DNA of 64,000 nucleotides from Erpobdella octoculata (lineage: Eukaryota > Annelida > Clitellata > Hirudinida > Erpobdellidae): assembly GCA_963978895.1 (NCBI GenBank), contig OZ022241.1, positions 24,551,573 through 24,615,572 of the forward strand, written 5' to 3'. The notes below the pieces were generated by a model. It had not been told where the DNA came from and did not search any database. It worked only from the letters and a program-made list of their open reading frames with translations. The stretch's first letter is position 1, and each line of letters starts with the position of its first letter. Shown here piece by piece: positions 11,897-22,578 of the stretch. Both the position numbers and the translations under genes were made by a program.

Positions 11897-12445
11897 ACTT
11901 GAAGTATCTTAATACTTCTGACTCGTCCTCTGACTCAGATACGCTGGCTGTTGAGGCTGTTCCTGACAAATCTCATTGTCATGTGTCTAAGGACATTTTT
12001 TTTTTTTTTTTTTTTTTTATAATAGTTTATAGTCCTTTACACCAGGTGTTTTAAGACTCTAATGTCTGTATGTAGGAAGCAGATATACTTCCTGTCGTGG
12101 ATCAGAATTTGATATTTTTTACTTTTCCCTCCTCCTTTCTCCAGGCTTGGGACTGACTCGCAATTAGCGAGGAGGAGTTGACTGAGGACATTCTGGTCTC
12201 TTCTAATATTACAGAGCGAAAGCGCAGAAATTGATGGTGTATTCCAATAGTCTAACTGTTATAGTTTTTGTGATTACACTAATTTTTTATTCCTGTCGTA
12301 AACACCATTGCAATTTTGTTTTACTTGTGTTCTATTTGCTGAGCCTTGTTTTCTGTTGATTTGGCAAGTGAAGTATTTAATCTTTCGTTGGTGCGCCAAT
12401 TCTTTGACAGTTTCGGCTTTCTGTTTGTTTACTTTTCTTGTTTTA

Positions 12446-12448
<3 letters not shown>
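11897..12448 (+). repeat. Tandem duplication unit 1: PLE 3' segment with retroposon A inside
   Basis: Nearly identical to 12533-13085. Both units start ACTTGAAGTATCTTRATACT and include the same retroposon insertion. They end TTTACTTTTCTYGTTTTACT. Because both carry the retroposon at the same site, duplication followed insertion. Read in frame across the insertion, the + strand encodes a Ser/Asp-rich protein tail that contains SDSSSDSD and ends ITERKRRN and a stop. Confidence 0.85.
12000..12186 (-). mobile_element. Poly-A-tailed retroposon, family A (in unit 1)
   Basis: Minus-strand element ending in about 20 A (poly-T at 12000-12019 on +). Internal blocks include CTCCTCGCTAATTGCGAG, CCCAAGCCTGGAGAAAGG and AACACCTGGTGTAAAGGAC. 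The near-duplicate flank (A/G)AGGACATT on both sides is a target-site duplication. There is no RNA polymerase III promoter I can define, so it may be a SINE or a truncated LINE end. Confidence 0.75.

Positions 12449-12532
<84 letters not shown>
12449..12532. repeat. (TA)n array between the duplicated units
   Basis: About 84 bp of uninterrupted TA separating the two tandem units. Confidence 0.95.
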
Positions 12533-12534
<2 letters not shown>

Positions 12535-12631
12535 TTGAAGTATCTTGATACTTCTGATTCGTCCTCTGACTCAGATACGCTGGTTGTTGAGGCTGTTCCT
12601 GACAAATCTCATTGTCATGTGTCTGAGGACA

Positions 12632-12821
12632 TTTTTTTTTTTTTTTTTTTTTTATAATAGTTTATAGTCCTTTACACCAGGTGTTTTAAGACTCTAATGT
12701 CTGTATGTAGGAAGCAGTTAAGTACTTCCTGTCGTGGATCAGAATTTGATATTTTTTACTTTTCCCTCCTCCTTTCTCCAGGCTTGGGACTGGCTCGCAA
12801 TTAGCGAGGAGGAGTTGACTG
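12632..12821 (-). mobile_element. Poly-A-tailed retroposon, family A (in unit 2)
   Basis: Same insertion as at 12000-12186, copied by the tandem duplication. The target duplication GAGGACATT is clear: it lies before the poly-T at about 12622-12631 and again at about 12820-12829. Confidence 0.8.
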
Positions 12822-13087
12822 AGGACATTCTGGTCTCTTCTAATATTACAGAGCGAAAGCGCAGAAATTGATGGTGTATTCCAATAGTCTAACTGTTATA
12901 GTTTTTGTGATTACACTAATTTTTTATTCCTGTCGTAAACACCATTGCAATTTTGTTTTACTTGTGTTCTATTTGCTGAGCCTTGTTTTCTGTTGATTTG
13001 GCAAGTGAAGTATTTAATCTTTCGTTGGTGCGCCAATTCTTTGACAGTTTCGGCTTTCTGTTTGTTTACTTTTCTCGTTTTACTTTT

Positions 13088-13129
13088 GACCCTGACAATG
13101 GCTGATGAAGTTGAAACGGTCCGTAGGTC
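13088..13129 (+). ncRNA. Hammerhead-type motif (copy 2, variant core)
   Basis: Plus-strand order: GACC (stem I), CUGACAAU (core), GGCU-GAUGA-AGUU (stem II, two G-U pairs), GAA, ACGGUCCGU (palindromic stem III around a central U), A, GGUC (stem I). The arrangement is the same as in the other copies with entirely different stem sequences. Position 8 is A instead of G while position 3 stays C, so the 3-8 pair is lost and this copy may be inactive. Confidence 0.5.
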
Positions 13130-13200
13130 TGACAATAAACGTTTAACGGAAAAGTTTTTGACTAATTGTGTCGTGTTCCAAATAAAAAGACAAATGTACA

Positions 13201-13364
13201 ATTGTCGTAAGTTTATTAAAAGCGGAGTGCACGTGTGCGATAAAAAACAGCAACGGAAACGACCTTCGCAACAACGAAGACATGAACAACAAGGTACAAA
13301 AATAGCGCTAAAATAATTAATATAAAGTGTTAATTAAATAGTTATATATAATTAATATAAAATG
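13201..13364. other. Sequence between PLE segment and Gypsy fragment
   Basis: The + frame at 12945-13316 continues here (Lys/Arg/Gln-rich) but shows no domain. The AT-rich end repeats TTAATTAAATAG-like words. Confidence 0.4.
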
Positions 13365-13853
13365 TTAATTAATTATAATCAACATCATGTCATCTCTCAA
13401 TTGTCTACTGAATGAAATTTGTGCTGGAGAGACATTTATTCTAGAAATAGGCGTGTTTCTTAGGCTCAGCAAAGAGTAATTTTGATCTGACTTACCTTCT
13501 TCTGCCTTTTTGAGGACATTCTTGATAGTTTGAATGTGTCTTTCGACCATTTAATTAGATTGAGAATACACTGGGCTGGTGAAGGTCCATTGAAAACCTA
13601 ATTTTGAAGCAAACTCACGGCAACATTTAGAGTTGAATGGCATGTTGTCTGCGAAGACTACCAACGGAACTCCATGCCTTGCAAACATCGATTTCAGCTT
13701 TACTTCAATTTCTGAAACCATTTTGTTTTTCAAAAGCACTATTTCAAGATACTTACTAAAGTAGTCGACCACGAAAAGGTAATCTTGCGAATTAATCGTG
13801 CAAATGTCGACTCCAACTTTCTCCCAGGGTTTTTCTGGCACAGCTTGTGGCAC
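13365..13853 (-). pseudogene. Gypsy integrase core (broken)
   Basis: Minus-strand frames give WEKVGVDICTINSQDYLFVV then DYFSKYLEIV, with the first catalytic Asp in VDICTI. Next is FARHGVPLVVFADNMPFNSK, with the second catalytic Asp. The third part (13365-13550) starts VERHIQTIKNVLKKAEEG, with the catalytic Glu. Stops separate the pieces. This is the C-terminal part of Pol, immediately followed on the minus strand by truncation at 13365. Confidence 0.85.
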
Positions 13854-14079
13854 AAGAATTTTTTTCTTTGGGAGGTTATGTTGTTAAGACACTGGGCACA
13901 AGACAAAACATAAGCTTCATTTTTACAATCCCATCAGATGTGGCCAACCTTTTTGAACATGTTCTATTACTGATAATAATTGATTATCTTGCTAGGTGCC
14001 TTGCTGCAGGTCCTGGAGCCTGTTTGGAGCTATACTAAAAAAATTTATGAGAGTGTGTAATGCCACTTCAACATCATCT

Positions 14080-14985
14080 TCAAATCAGTGTCTCTTTTTT
14101 TGTCAAGTTGGCTTTGACGTATTTCTCTATTGGAGTTTCGTCCGTTTTTAAATCATCGGTTGCTTCATCCGAGTCAGATTTGTCACTAAAATCTGACCCT
14201 GAATATTCGGTGCCGTCGTCTGTTATGGAGGTTTCCGTTTCAGAACCGTCGCTGTATAGGTAAAAGCCATCGCTGTTATTGCCATTATTATAATCATCGT
14301 CACTTTCATCCTCATCGTTTTGCATTTCGTTTTCAACATTCTTTTCATCTTCTTTAGTTTTGTTGTTGACGTCCAAACCGACTGTATCATTGTCATCATC
14401 TTTGCCAGGCTCGTCATCACCATCTTTGCATGGTTCATCTTGAACATCTTTGCAAGGTTCCTTATCATGACCGTCTTTGACAGGCTCATCATCATGACCC
14501 ACCTGACCTGTGCAGTCTTTACGGCCGTCATCCGTCACATGCTCTGAGACACAGCTAGTGGACTCCAGTTCAAATTGGGTTTCGCCGCAGAAACCCACAT
14601 CACCAGCAACCCGCTGGTCCAGAACCGTGTCCACCACTGCTTCAGCCAACCCTGCGACCAAACTCTCAACAGTTGTACCGGCTGCTGCTACTTTGTTTTC
14701 GTGGCCAAGAATCATTCCTTCTCCTGTCTTTCCCTGTGCTGTCATGTTTTCTCTCGCTTGGTGTCTTTCTTCTTCCAGCAATTTGTTTTTCAATTTTCTC
14801 CGCTTAACCACAGCTTCCTCGTCAATATCGAACAAATATTCATCGTCGTCAGGCCCATAGCCTTCATTTACTAACGCGGCTAAGAGGCGTTCCATAAGTT
14901 CGTCTTTTTTACTTGTATCACTCAGGCCACGTTTCTCCAGCTCGTCTCTCATTTCACTCGCCCAAAGCTCATCCAATGATTTCAA
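14080..14985 (-). CDS. Gypsy Gag-like protein with N-terminal SAP domain and acidic tail
   Basis: A 301-codon open frame on the minus strand, directly downstream of the primer-binding site. Residues 1-40 (LDELWASEMRDELEKRGLSD, then KKDELMERLLAAL) form a SAP-type helix-turn-helix, a DNA-binding or chromatin-targeting motif. Residues about 55-80 are a basic/acidic coiled coil. The second half is extremely acidic, with KDGDDEPGKD-like repeats and DDDYNNGNNSDG. The listed first codon is TTG. The first in-frame ATG lies 11 codons later, inside the SAP helix. The frame is open back to the primer-binding site, so the true start is uncertain. No zinc knuckle is seen before the frame ends; the middle of the element is deleted. 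Confidence 0.7.
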   Translation of the reverse strand: MKSLDELWASEMRDELEKRGLSDTSKKDELMERLLAALVNEGYGPDDDEYLFDIDEEAVVKRRKLKNKLLEEERHQARENMTAQGKTGEGMILGHENKVAAAGTTVESLVAGLAEAVVDTVLDQRVAGDVGFCGETQFELESTSCVSEHVTDDGRKDCTGQVGHDDEPVKDGHDKEPCKDVQDEPCKDGDDEPGKDDDNDTVGLDVNNKTKEDEKNVENEMQNDEDESDDDYNNGNNSDGFYLYSDGSETETSITDDGTEYSGSDFSDKSDSDEATDDLKTDETPIEKYVKANLTKKETLI

Positions 14986-14999
14986 AACCCTTCTTGTAT

Positions 15000-15016
15000 C
15001 CCAATTCTGACACCAA
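15000..15016 (-). other. Primer-binding site of the SAP-Gag Gypsy fragment
   Basis: On the minus strand TGGTGTCAGAATTGGGA directly follows the LTR end. The same TGGTGTCAGAA start occurs at the two other SAP-Gag elements (33708-33724 and 48277-48292). This supports a shared tRNA primer. Confidence 0.75.
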
Positions 15017-15649
<633 letters not shown>

Positions 15650-16289
15650 GAAGTCGGGTTTGTGTTACGACACTTATAACTCAAGAACGGCTGAACCGAT
15701 TTTAGAGATTTTTAATTTATTGGATTTCTCTCAGCTCCTATTAACTGAATAACAAAAAAAAATTTGACATTGAATCATGGAGTGGCCCATGGGGACCGCA
15801 GTATGTACCCCGGTAGCTATACAGCCTTAACAGTGCGTCCTAGAAAAAAACTTCAAATGGCAAAGTTGTAGAGCACCCTCTATTTGGTCTTACGGACAAA
15901 ATAAATTTTCAATTTGAGTTTGAGTTATCGAGATATACAGATGTTTAATTTTCCGCGACATGACATTTATGCGCAAATGGGGTAGAGCGCATGTTATTAA
16001 ATTTTCTGACTATTTCATTGTTTACAATTGAAAATCTCACAGAAAAAATTAAGTAAATATCTTTTTCAATTAAAATATAAAATAAAATAATTGTTTATGG
16101 GCCATAAAAATATAAAAGATATTTTTAGCATAGATATATGATTTTTAGTTTCACATTTTCCGTTTTCCATTTGGCATTAACAAAGTGTCAATGCTGTTCT
16201 GTCAATATTATATTTTCGTTCGTTGGAATTAATTTGCGAGTTTTAAAGTTTTATTCCTTTCAACAAAAATTATTATTAATAACAAAACA

Positions 16290-16466
16290 ATGCCGCGACC
16301 CAGAAGATCTAATCTTAACCAAAATAGCCGTCAGGCAATTAGGCATCGGAACAATGTTAACCAATCCACCGCGGAAGAACTGGAATTAGCGCGAGAAAGG
16401 CGCCGCGTTAGTATGGCCCGGCTTCGTGCTTCTCGAAGACAAGAGCACCGAAGGAGATGCAGCTAA
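16290..16466 (+). pseudogene. Helitron protein N-terminus
   Basis: A 58-codon frame that starts at ATG with a basic leader (MPRPRRSNLNQNSRQAIRHR, then RERRRVSMARLRASR), typical of the start of animal Helitron Rep-helicase proteins. It stops at TAA. The following frame (16426-16767) is shifted and belongs to the Rep domain, so a deletion of several hundred codons with a frameshift lies near 16455. Confidence 0.8.
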
Positions 16467-16469
16467 CAT

Positions 16470-17520
16470 TGGTCGATTAACTATTCTACCGGCTACTTAT
16501 ATAGGTAGTCCGCGTCATATGCATGAATATGCGCAGGATGCAATGACATATGTTCGTCATTACGGTCGGCCAGATCTATTCATTACCTTCACCTGTAATC
16601 CAAAGTGGATTGAAATTGTTCAAATGCTGCTTCCCGGACAAACATCAAGTGATCGGCACGACATCACCGCACGTGTCTTCAAACAAAAAATTCGGTCGCT
16701 GATGAACTACATTGTAAAGCAACACGTTTTTGGTGATACTCGATGCTGGATGTATTCAATCGAATAGCAAAAACGAGACTTGCCTCATGCACACATTCTC
16801 ATTTGGTTAGTTGAAAAAATTAGACCTGACCAAATAGATGATATCATAAATGCCGAGATTGCTGATCCCGAAATCGATCCAGACCTACATGATGTTGTAG
16901 TTATGAATATGATTCATGGACCGTGTGTCGCCATCAACCGCCAATCACCGTGCATGGTCGACGGCAAGTGGTCCAAACGTTATCCACGAAAATTTACGAC
17001 AGAGACCATCACTGGCACTGATGGCTATCCATTATATCGACGTCGATCACCCGTTGATAACGGTCGAACTGTCACAAAGAAAATGAAAGGAAACACATTC
17101 GTGGTTGACAACAGTTGGATTGTTCCATATTCGCCACTTCTTTCCAAAACATTCAAGACACATTGCAATGTTGAGTATTGCAATTCTGTAAAGTCAATTA
17201 AGTACATCTGCAAATATGTAACAAAAGGCAGCGATATGGCAGTTTTTGGCATTCAAAGCTCAGATAATGACAAGATTAGACGCTATCAAATTGGTAGATA
17301 TGTGAACCGCAATGAGGCAATTTGGCGTATATTCTCATTCTCTTTTCACGAACGTCATCCCACCGTTGTCCATTTGGCTGTGCATCTGGAGAATGGTCAA
17401 CGAGTTTATTTTAAAGCGTCGAATATTATTCAACGTGCTGAAACACCTCCAGCAGCAACATTAACGAGTTTTTTTGCGATACAAACGTTGCTTTACTCGG
17501 AGATGCCACGTTATTACACT
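16470..17520 (+). pseudogene. Helitron Rep (HUH endonuclease) domain
   Basis: Two frames, 16426-16767 and 16768-17547, are split by one in-frame TAG. Landmarks are LFITFTCNPKW, the HUH-type metal-binding PHAHILIWL (16780-16806), and the tyrosine motif SIKYICKYVTKG (about 17196-17230). The domain nicks single-stranded DNA to start rolling-circle transposition. The end ARTLLYSEMPRYYT-like sequence is frameshifted, and a SINE interrupts it at 17522. The catalytic landmarks survive, but the gene is broken. Confidence 0.88.
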
Positions 17521-17521
17521 T

Positions 17522-17698
17522 TTTTTTTTTTTTTTTTTTTTTTTTAAGGTTAGTGAAAGGAGTTAGTTAACCCCGCGAGACACTCAACCTGAGCAATGCG
17601 TGTAAACTCCTTGCTTAAGGGAGCTACGATGGTGACGCCAGTGAGATTCGAACCGCCGACCAACAAGGCGACAGGCGAACGCTTTACCGCTTAGCCAC
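17522..17698 (-). mobile_element. tRNA-derived SINE (family B) with 11-bp TSD
   Basis: On the minus strand, AGTGGCTAAGCGGTAAAGCG (A-box) and CGGCGGTTCGAATCTC (B-box) form a tRNA-like head. Then come GGCGTCACC and CTCCCTTAAGCAAGGAGTTT, and a poly-A tail (about 25 T at 17521-17545 on +). TTATTACACTT flanks both sides (17511-17521 and 17699-17709). It inserted into the Helitron. The body is shared with the SINE at 58565-58801. Confidence 0.9.
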
Positions 17699-17707
17699 TT
17701 ATTACAC

Positions 17708-17980
17708 TTGGAACGCTTCATCAAAGAAATTTCAATGTCGGAAGCAAGGCAGTGCGGTTTTAAAAAAATTCAATTTCCGATTCGCCTAGCATTTGCTATG
17801 ACGATTAACAAATCACAAGGCCAATCTTTGAGTGTTTGTGGTCTGAATTTGAATAATGCATGTTTTTCTCGTGGTCAATTGTATGTGGCGTGTTCACGTG
17901 TCGGCAGACCATCAGATTTATTTGTTTTTTTGCCCGATAATAAAACAAAAAACATAGTGTATCATAAAGTGCTGGATTAA
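17708..17980 (+). pseudogene. Helitron helicase C-terminus
   Basis: About 75 codons, with RLAFAMTINKSQGQSLSVCG (helicase motif V region), then FSRGQLYVACSRVGRPSDLF (motif VI with the arginine finger) and a stop after YHKVLD. Helicase motifs I-IV are absent: the sequence passes directly from the post-Rep segment WNASSKKFQ to motif V. That marks a second internal deletion. Confidence 0.9.
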
Positions 17981-18146
17981 AGAGAATCGAGCCGAGTTCA
18001 ACCAATGTTTTTCTACTAAACTATTAAAGTGAACGTTTTTTTATTTATTTTTTTATAAACTTATATATATATATTTGTTATTATTGTTCTTTATTGCTTA
18101 AAAAATACACTCTTTAAGGTGAAACGGAGTTCGCCGGGTCCGCTAG

Positions 18147-18171
18147 TATATATATATATATATATATATAT
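18147..18171. repeat. (TA)n at the Helitron 3' target
   Basis: A short TA tract directly follows the CTAG terminus. Confidence 0.85.
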
Positions 18172-19400
18172 CAGTGATGGGTTTTATCTACATTAAAAAT
18201 AGTTAACTACTATATTTACCTACTCATAAAAAAGTAGTTAGTAACTATTTCCTAACTACTTTTAAAAACGGTAGTTATAAACTACTTCTTAAGTACTGCC
18301 GAATAGTTAACTAGTAGTTAACTACTTTTTAACATTTACCAAAAAAACCTTTTAACATTTGCGATTAAATACAAGTTAAATAAACCTGATTTTCAAGCTC
18401 TTGGTTCATCTCATTTATCTATGCCAACAATGTTTCATTGATCAAATATTCTTTTTGTTCATTGTTCAAAAAATTCAATTTGAAGATATTTTTCATTTTC
18501 CAAAACAGGATTAAATCGTTTCTCTATACCAGTCTATACCATGTGATAGTACTTGTAAAAGAGGCTTGATAGTTTTATCTGAACAGGATGATATTTTTTA
18601 TGCCTATAATAGTTGGAATAATGTGACCATTGTATAACTTTTCATTTTGAAAGATATCCATTGTGGTGACTATAGGTTTCATAATCTTGAATGATCGATA
18701 TAAAAAAATCAAACTCAATCTTTTTAAATGCATCTTGCCCTAACTTCTTCTGACAATCACAAACCTTGTTTAAACTTATATTAACAACCGTTTCAACCGA
18801 ATAGAATTCTGAGCACCACCGTGTAAGATTTGGCTTTATAAATGTTGAACCAGTGAAATCCTGTACAACCTCAACATTTTTTACACTGCCTAAAGTGAAA
18901 CTTGATAATGATACAACTTTTGCCATGGATCTATCGTAAAGTCCTTTGTATTCCAAATTATTCCTTGTTTTCAATGCACCAACATAGGTTAGAAGAAGCA
19001 CAGTGCTTATGAGGAGGTAAAAGAAGCACATCGTCAGTATTATCATTATTATCTTGCTCACTTTCTATCAAATCTGCTATACTTTCACCCACTAGAACTA
19101 GATCTTCCTTAATTTTATACATATCATATACTGGCTCATCCACTCCAGTTTCATCATCTATAGAGTTTTTTTAACCAGCCAAAAAAAGTAAAGTGGTTAA
19201 AAAATAGCTAACTACTGTAGTTATTAACTATTTAAAAAATAGGCTTTTAAAATATACTTTTTTTAGGAACATGTTCAGAAGAAGGCATTGCAATATGTTA
19301 CGCTATCTCAGAATACCTTTCACAAACGAAAGCTTTTTCATTTTTTGCTACACACTACCAGCAGATAGCAGAGATGGGTGATCTCTATCCTAATATGAAC
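18172..19400 (-). pseudogene. hAT transposon remnant
   Basis: The left end CAGTGATGGGTTTTATC resembles hAT terminal repeats and is followed by TAGTTAACTACT-rich subterminal repeats, seen again near 19183-19235. The minus-strand frames at 18642-19143 include FIKPNLTRWCSEFYSVETVV, the conserved PxxxTRW block of hAT transposases, and ISIIQDYETYSHHNGYLSK. Frameshifts and truncation leave no RNase H-like catalytic set. A second CAGAGATGGGTGATC end in the same orientation lies at about 19373. Confidence 0.7.
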
Positions 19401-19454
19401 AAGTATACTTATTGCACACTTTATGAAATGACTACTTTTGATGTCAGTTTGTTT

Positions 19455-19485
<31 letters not shown>

Positions 19486-19689
19486 GAATATCTGTGTGTG
19501 TGTTTGTTTGTGTTCTTTAAGCATTGCTACACCATTCATCCGATTGTAATGAAATTTTCACACAACTTTGAAGGTCAATAGAGGAAGTTTTTTATGAACA
19601 AAATTGAGATCGGCTACAAAGCGAGCGGAAACGGAAATGGGAGAGCGATTGGAAACGGCAATAAGAGACCGAGCGGAAACTGAAGAATG
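19401..19689. other. Helitron-like 5' debris with (TA)n tract
   Basis: TA repeats at 19458-19485 are followed by GTGTGTGTTTGTTTGTG, then CACCATTCATCCGATTGTAATGAAATTTTC-like sequence, typical of non-coding Helitron ends. Last come imperfect GAGCGGAAACGG units to 19685. A similar arrangement is seen at 43381-43800. Confidence 0.4.
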
Positions 19690-20150
19690 AGTCGTGTTAT
19701 ATATACTTACACGATACAAGTTTTTGAAGACTTCTTTCAACACTACGAAAATTCTTTCGTACACTTTCAACCGAAAACAGTTCACTATTCATCATTTTAT
19801 TTAATTTGCCGACGCGTTTCGGAGTACCTTTACTCCATTTTCAAGGCTCATTGTAAACAAAATCCGCAAAGAACTTAAAGTCATATAATGAAAAGAAAAT
19901 ATGCACAGAACTAAAAGTCACATAAAATATTCTTCCCACTCTATACATACCCGTTTCTAACCATAATACCTTGGTTTTACACATTACGAAATATGATCTA
20001 CAATCAACTCAAAACAAGTCAGCGAAACAGGACCAAAAACATCAAACAACCAATGCTCATACATACATTCAATCATCTGTAGGTCTAATTTTTTCTTCGT
20101 CTTTCAGTGATGTTAATATTGTCCACTAAGTGAGAAAACCGTAGTTGCGG
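19690..20150 (-). repeat. PLE terminal repeat (pLTR), 3' side
   Basis: Shares long, nearly identical sequence with 37100-37510 (CTTACACGATACAAGTTTTT through CCGACGCGTTTCGGAGTACC to CATTCAATCATCTGTAGGTC). The first part is also found at 22150-22200 at the other side of the same element, so it is a terminal repeat of the PLE. It carries a hammerhead-type motif at 19808-19847. Confidence 0.8.
19808..19847 (-). ncRNA. Hammerhead-type ribozyme motif (copy 3, C3U/G8A variant)
   Basis: Minus-strand order: GCC (stem I), UUGAAAAU (core), GGAGUA-AAGG-UACUCC (perfect 6-bp stem II), GAA, ACGCGU (palindromic stem III), C, GGC (stem I). Relative to CUGAUGA the core has C3 to U and G8 to A together, which swaps the tertiary 3-8 C-G pair for U-A. 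It lies downstream of the PLE coding region in sense orientation. The same sequence occurs at 37226-37265. Confidence 0.6.
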
Positions 20151-20172
20151 ATCGGTCTCTTCATCAGCTCTG

Positions 20173-21103
20173 TCAACAGCTATCTTTACTTTTTTTATTT
20201 CTGTAGTAAATATTTATATTAACTGGAACATTTGTTGTGGAAGTGACTTTGGTGGCCAATATTCCTTTGAGAACTTTCTCATCAACTTTGTAGCGTGTAT
20301 GCATTTGCCCACAATAATATAATGGAATTGATGTAGAAATTTGAGTTTCATTTTTATTAATAGTTGTGGATTTCAAAATGTTGTTAACAAAAATCTTAAT
20401 GGAATGGTCAACAAATCTGTTAGTGTAGTTGGTGTTGATCAGGGTTTGTTTAATAAGTTGTACTTCGGAATGGAATGAGCTCCAATTTTCGCTAAATTTA
20501 TAAGCTCTAAAAAGATAATTATTAATGACATTCCTCTTATATCGATCGGGACAATCGCTATCTGCATTCAAACATAAACCATTATTCGTTGGTTTAACAT
20601 ATACTTGGCTGTGGCATCTCATATCATCACAGGTTATCAAGGTATCCAAAAAGTGAATTTGGTTTTTATTATTAGATAATTCACACGTAAAGTTGAGAAC
20701 AGAGTTTTCCTGAAGACGTTTTCGTAGAAGTGTTATATCTTCAACTGAATTAACCATCAGAAAGATATCATCGACGTATCTTATATAAATGGTGGGCTTA
20801 GGGTACAACGCAAATACCATTTCCTCAACATAACCCATGTAGAAGTTTGCAAATGTTGGTCCCAATGGAGAACCCATAGCCACACCATCTACCTGCAAAT
20901 ATAATTTTCCATTTGGATGTCGGAATGGAGATTGCATTGTACACATGGCAAGTGTGTCCCTCTGGTATTGCAGAAGGATCTATGTTTTGGTTTTTGTAGA
21001 CATATTTACAAATTATTGAGATTGTTTCCTTCACCGGAACACTCGTGAAGAGACTTTCAACATCTAGAGAAGCAAGTTTTTCAGTAACATTCTGTGAACG
21101 CAC
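20173..21103 (-). pseudogene. PLE reverse transcriptase, palm part
   Basis: The minus-strand frame 20173-20946 holds YLQVDGVAMGSPLGPTFANF and the catalytic IYIRYVDDIFLMV (YVDD). Then come the thumb and a C-terminus ending INIYYRNKKSKDSC. Frame 20825-21103 supplies the upstream LASLDVESLFTSVPVKETI, with the first catalytic Asp, in a shifted frame. The GxxLGPTFAN and DVxSLFTxVP signatures are Penelope-type. No GIY-YIG domain follows before the terminal repeat, so it is lost or was never present in this copy. A 19-bp tandem duplication at about 21086-21124 also disrupts the frame. Confidence 0.88.
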
Positions 21104-21210
21104 CAGGCATTCTGTGAACGCACCAGGTCTATAAATTCATAAGAAGATTTGCAGGTATATTTACTAGAACAATAAGGAGCGATGATGTTATTTATGTATT
21201 TTGCCAAGCC

Positions 21211-21981
21211 TTAAGTAGGTGAAGAAATTTGAGAGATAATCGGTCTAAGCGGATTGTCATCTTTATGAGTTTTTACAGTCCCATAGAGATATCCTGGTTC
21301 AAAGTCGCCAGTGAGCTTATGAATTTTAGTTTCCATGTGTTTATTAATGAGGTCTATACTGCGATTAACATTTTGTTTCAAGCTATCAGTTGGATCCCTG
21401 GTAACCTCTTTAAATCTTTTTTCATCAGACGTGATTTCATTCAACTTTGTCGTGTAATCTGTTCTATTCATTAAAACATACACATCGGTTTTATCAGCCT
21501 CAGTACAACAATACTTTTTTCCGTTTTCAATGAGAATGCAGCCTCAACTAGCCGTCTTGAAATAGATGGGCTAGAGTGAGTATTGCGATGTTTGTTGCCC
21601 TCACGTATCAACTCAACCTGTAGATCGTCGTGAATTAAGACACTCCCTGCAGTTCTTAACACTAACAAATCTTGATACAGAATTTCCAGCTGAGTTTGTT
21701 TGAAGAGTTTATCATATCTAGGCCTCAAATGAAAATTGATTCCCAAGTTAATGAAGTCTCTCTAATCTCTTGTCAAAACGTAATCAGACAAATTGACAAA
21801 ATTCTTCCTTCACCAAAAATGAACCTTTGTAAATATTGGTCAATTTTTTTAAAATAACAGTCTTCTTTGCAAAATCGATTTTATCAAGGAGTATTTCAAC
21901 CTGTTCTTTGAAGAGCGGTTTAAGTGTACAATCCACCGAGTCGAGTACGTTTTTGAGTACGATGTTGTGTGTCTCATTCAT
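21211..21981 (-). pseudogene. PLE reverse transcriptase, N-terminal part
   Basis: Three shifted minus-strand frames. 21784-21981 and 21471-21746 contain GINFHLRPRYDKLFKQTQ and FSLKTEKSIVVLRL. 21211-21483 contains YVLMNRTDYTTKL, then FEPGYLYGTVKTHK and NPLRPIISQISSPT. The ADKxDVYVLMNRxDY and LYGxxKxHK-LRPIIS blocks are the conserved PLE fingers segments. Two frameshifts and a stop show decay. Confidence 0.82.
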
Positions 21982-22084
21982 TTCATCAAACCTTTTTTCT
22001 TTTTGTACGAGTTCTGCTTTAAGAGTTTCTCAAGCAAATTGCCGTACATTCAATCGTGGAAATTTATTTGTTACGTTGATGCTA

Positions 22085-22208
22085 TATTTTTTTATAACGT
22101 ATTTTGGCAACAAGTCATTTTTTATACATTCTTTATTAAAAGTCACCGCATACTTACACGATACAAGCTTTTGAAGACTTCTTTCAACACTACGAAATTC
22201 GTAGTGTT
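22085..22208 (-). repeat. PLE terminal repeat fragment, 5' side
   Basis: ACGTATTTTGGCAACAAGTC followed by AAAAGTCACCGCATACTTAC and CTTCTTTCAACACTACGAA matches 37067-37170 and 19700-19750. It ends with a small hairpin (ACTACGAATTTCGTAGTGTT type) against the TA array. Confidence 0.8.
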
Positions 22209-22209
22209 G

Positions 22210-22384
<175 letters not shown>

Positions 22385-22545
22385 AAATTAATATCAATGA
22401 TTTATCTATTTATTGTGACTTCACGGTTAAATAATAATGAAATTAAGGCTTATCATATAGTTATTTAAACTTATATTATTTACTCTAAACCTAGTTACGT
22501 TCTGGAAATGTATACCTGACTTCTGGGCAAATAAACATCATAACA
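22385..22545 (+). repeat. Probable 5' LTR 3' part and primer-binding site of Gypsy element
   Basis: The sequence ends CATCATAACA, a plausible LTR end. It is followed by ATTGGTGACGAAGGAT (22546-22561), a typical Gypsy primer-binding site. No matching 3' LTR was found after 26580, so the LTR is inferred from position. Confidence 0.55.
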
Positions 22546-22578
22546 ATTGGTGACGAAGGATAGGAATAAAACCACGCG

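Larger units (their letters stand above)
12533..13200 (+). mobile_element. PLE 3' segment (duplication unit 2, extended)
   Basis: Repeats unit 1 to about 13085, then continues through a hammerhead-type motif at 13088-13129. The coding tail DTSDSSSDSDTLVVEAV to EDI is interrupted by the retroposon and resumes as LVSSNITERKRRN and a stop. A Ser/acidic C-terminal tail followed by a hammerhead is also seen in the PLE at 43980-45700, so I read this as another PLE family. Its RT and endonuclease are absent. Confidence 0.5.

Noticed and set aside
18172..19400. Complete hAT transposon
   Set aside because: Two ends in the same orientation, broken frames and no matching inverted end or TSD; only a remnant can be supported.
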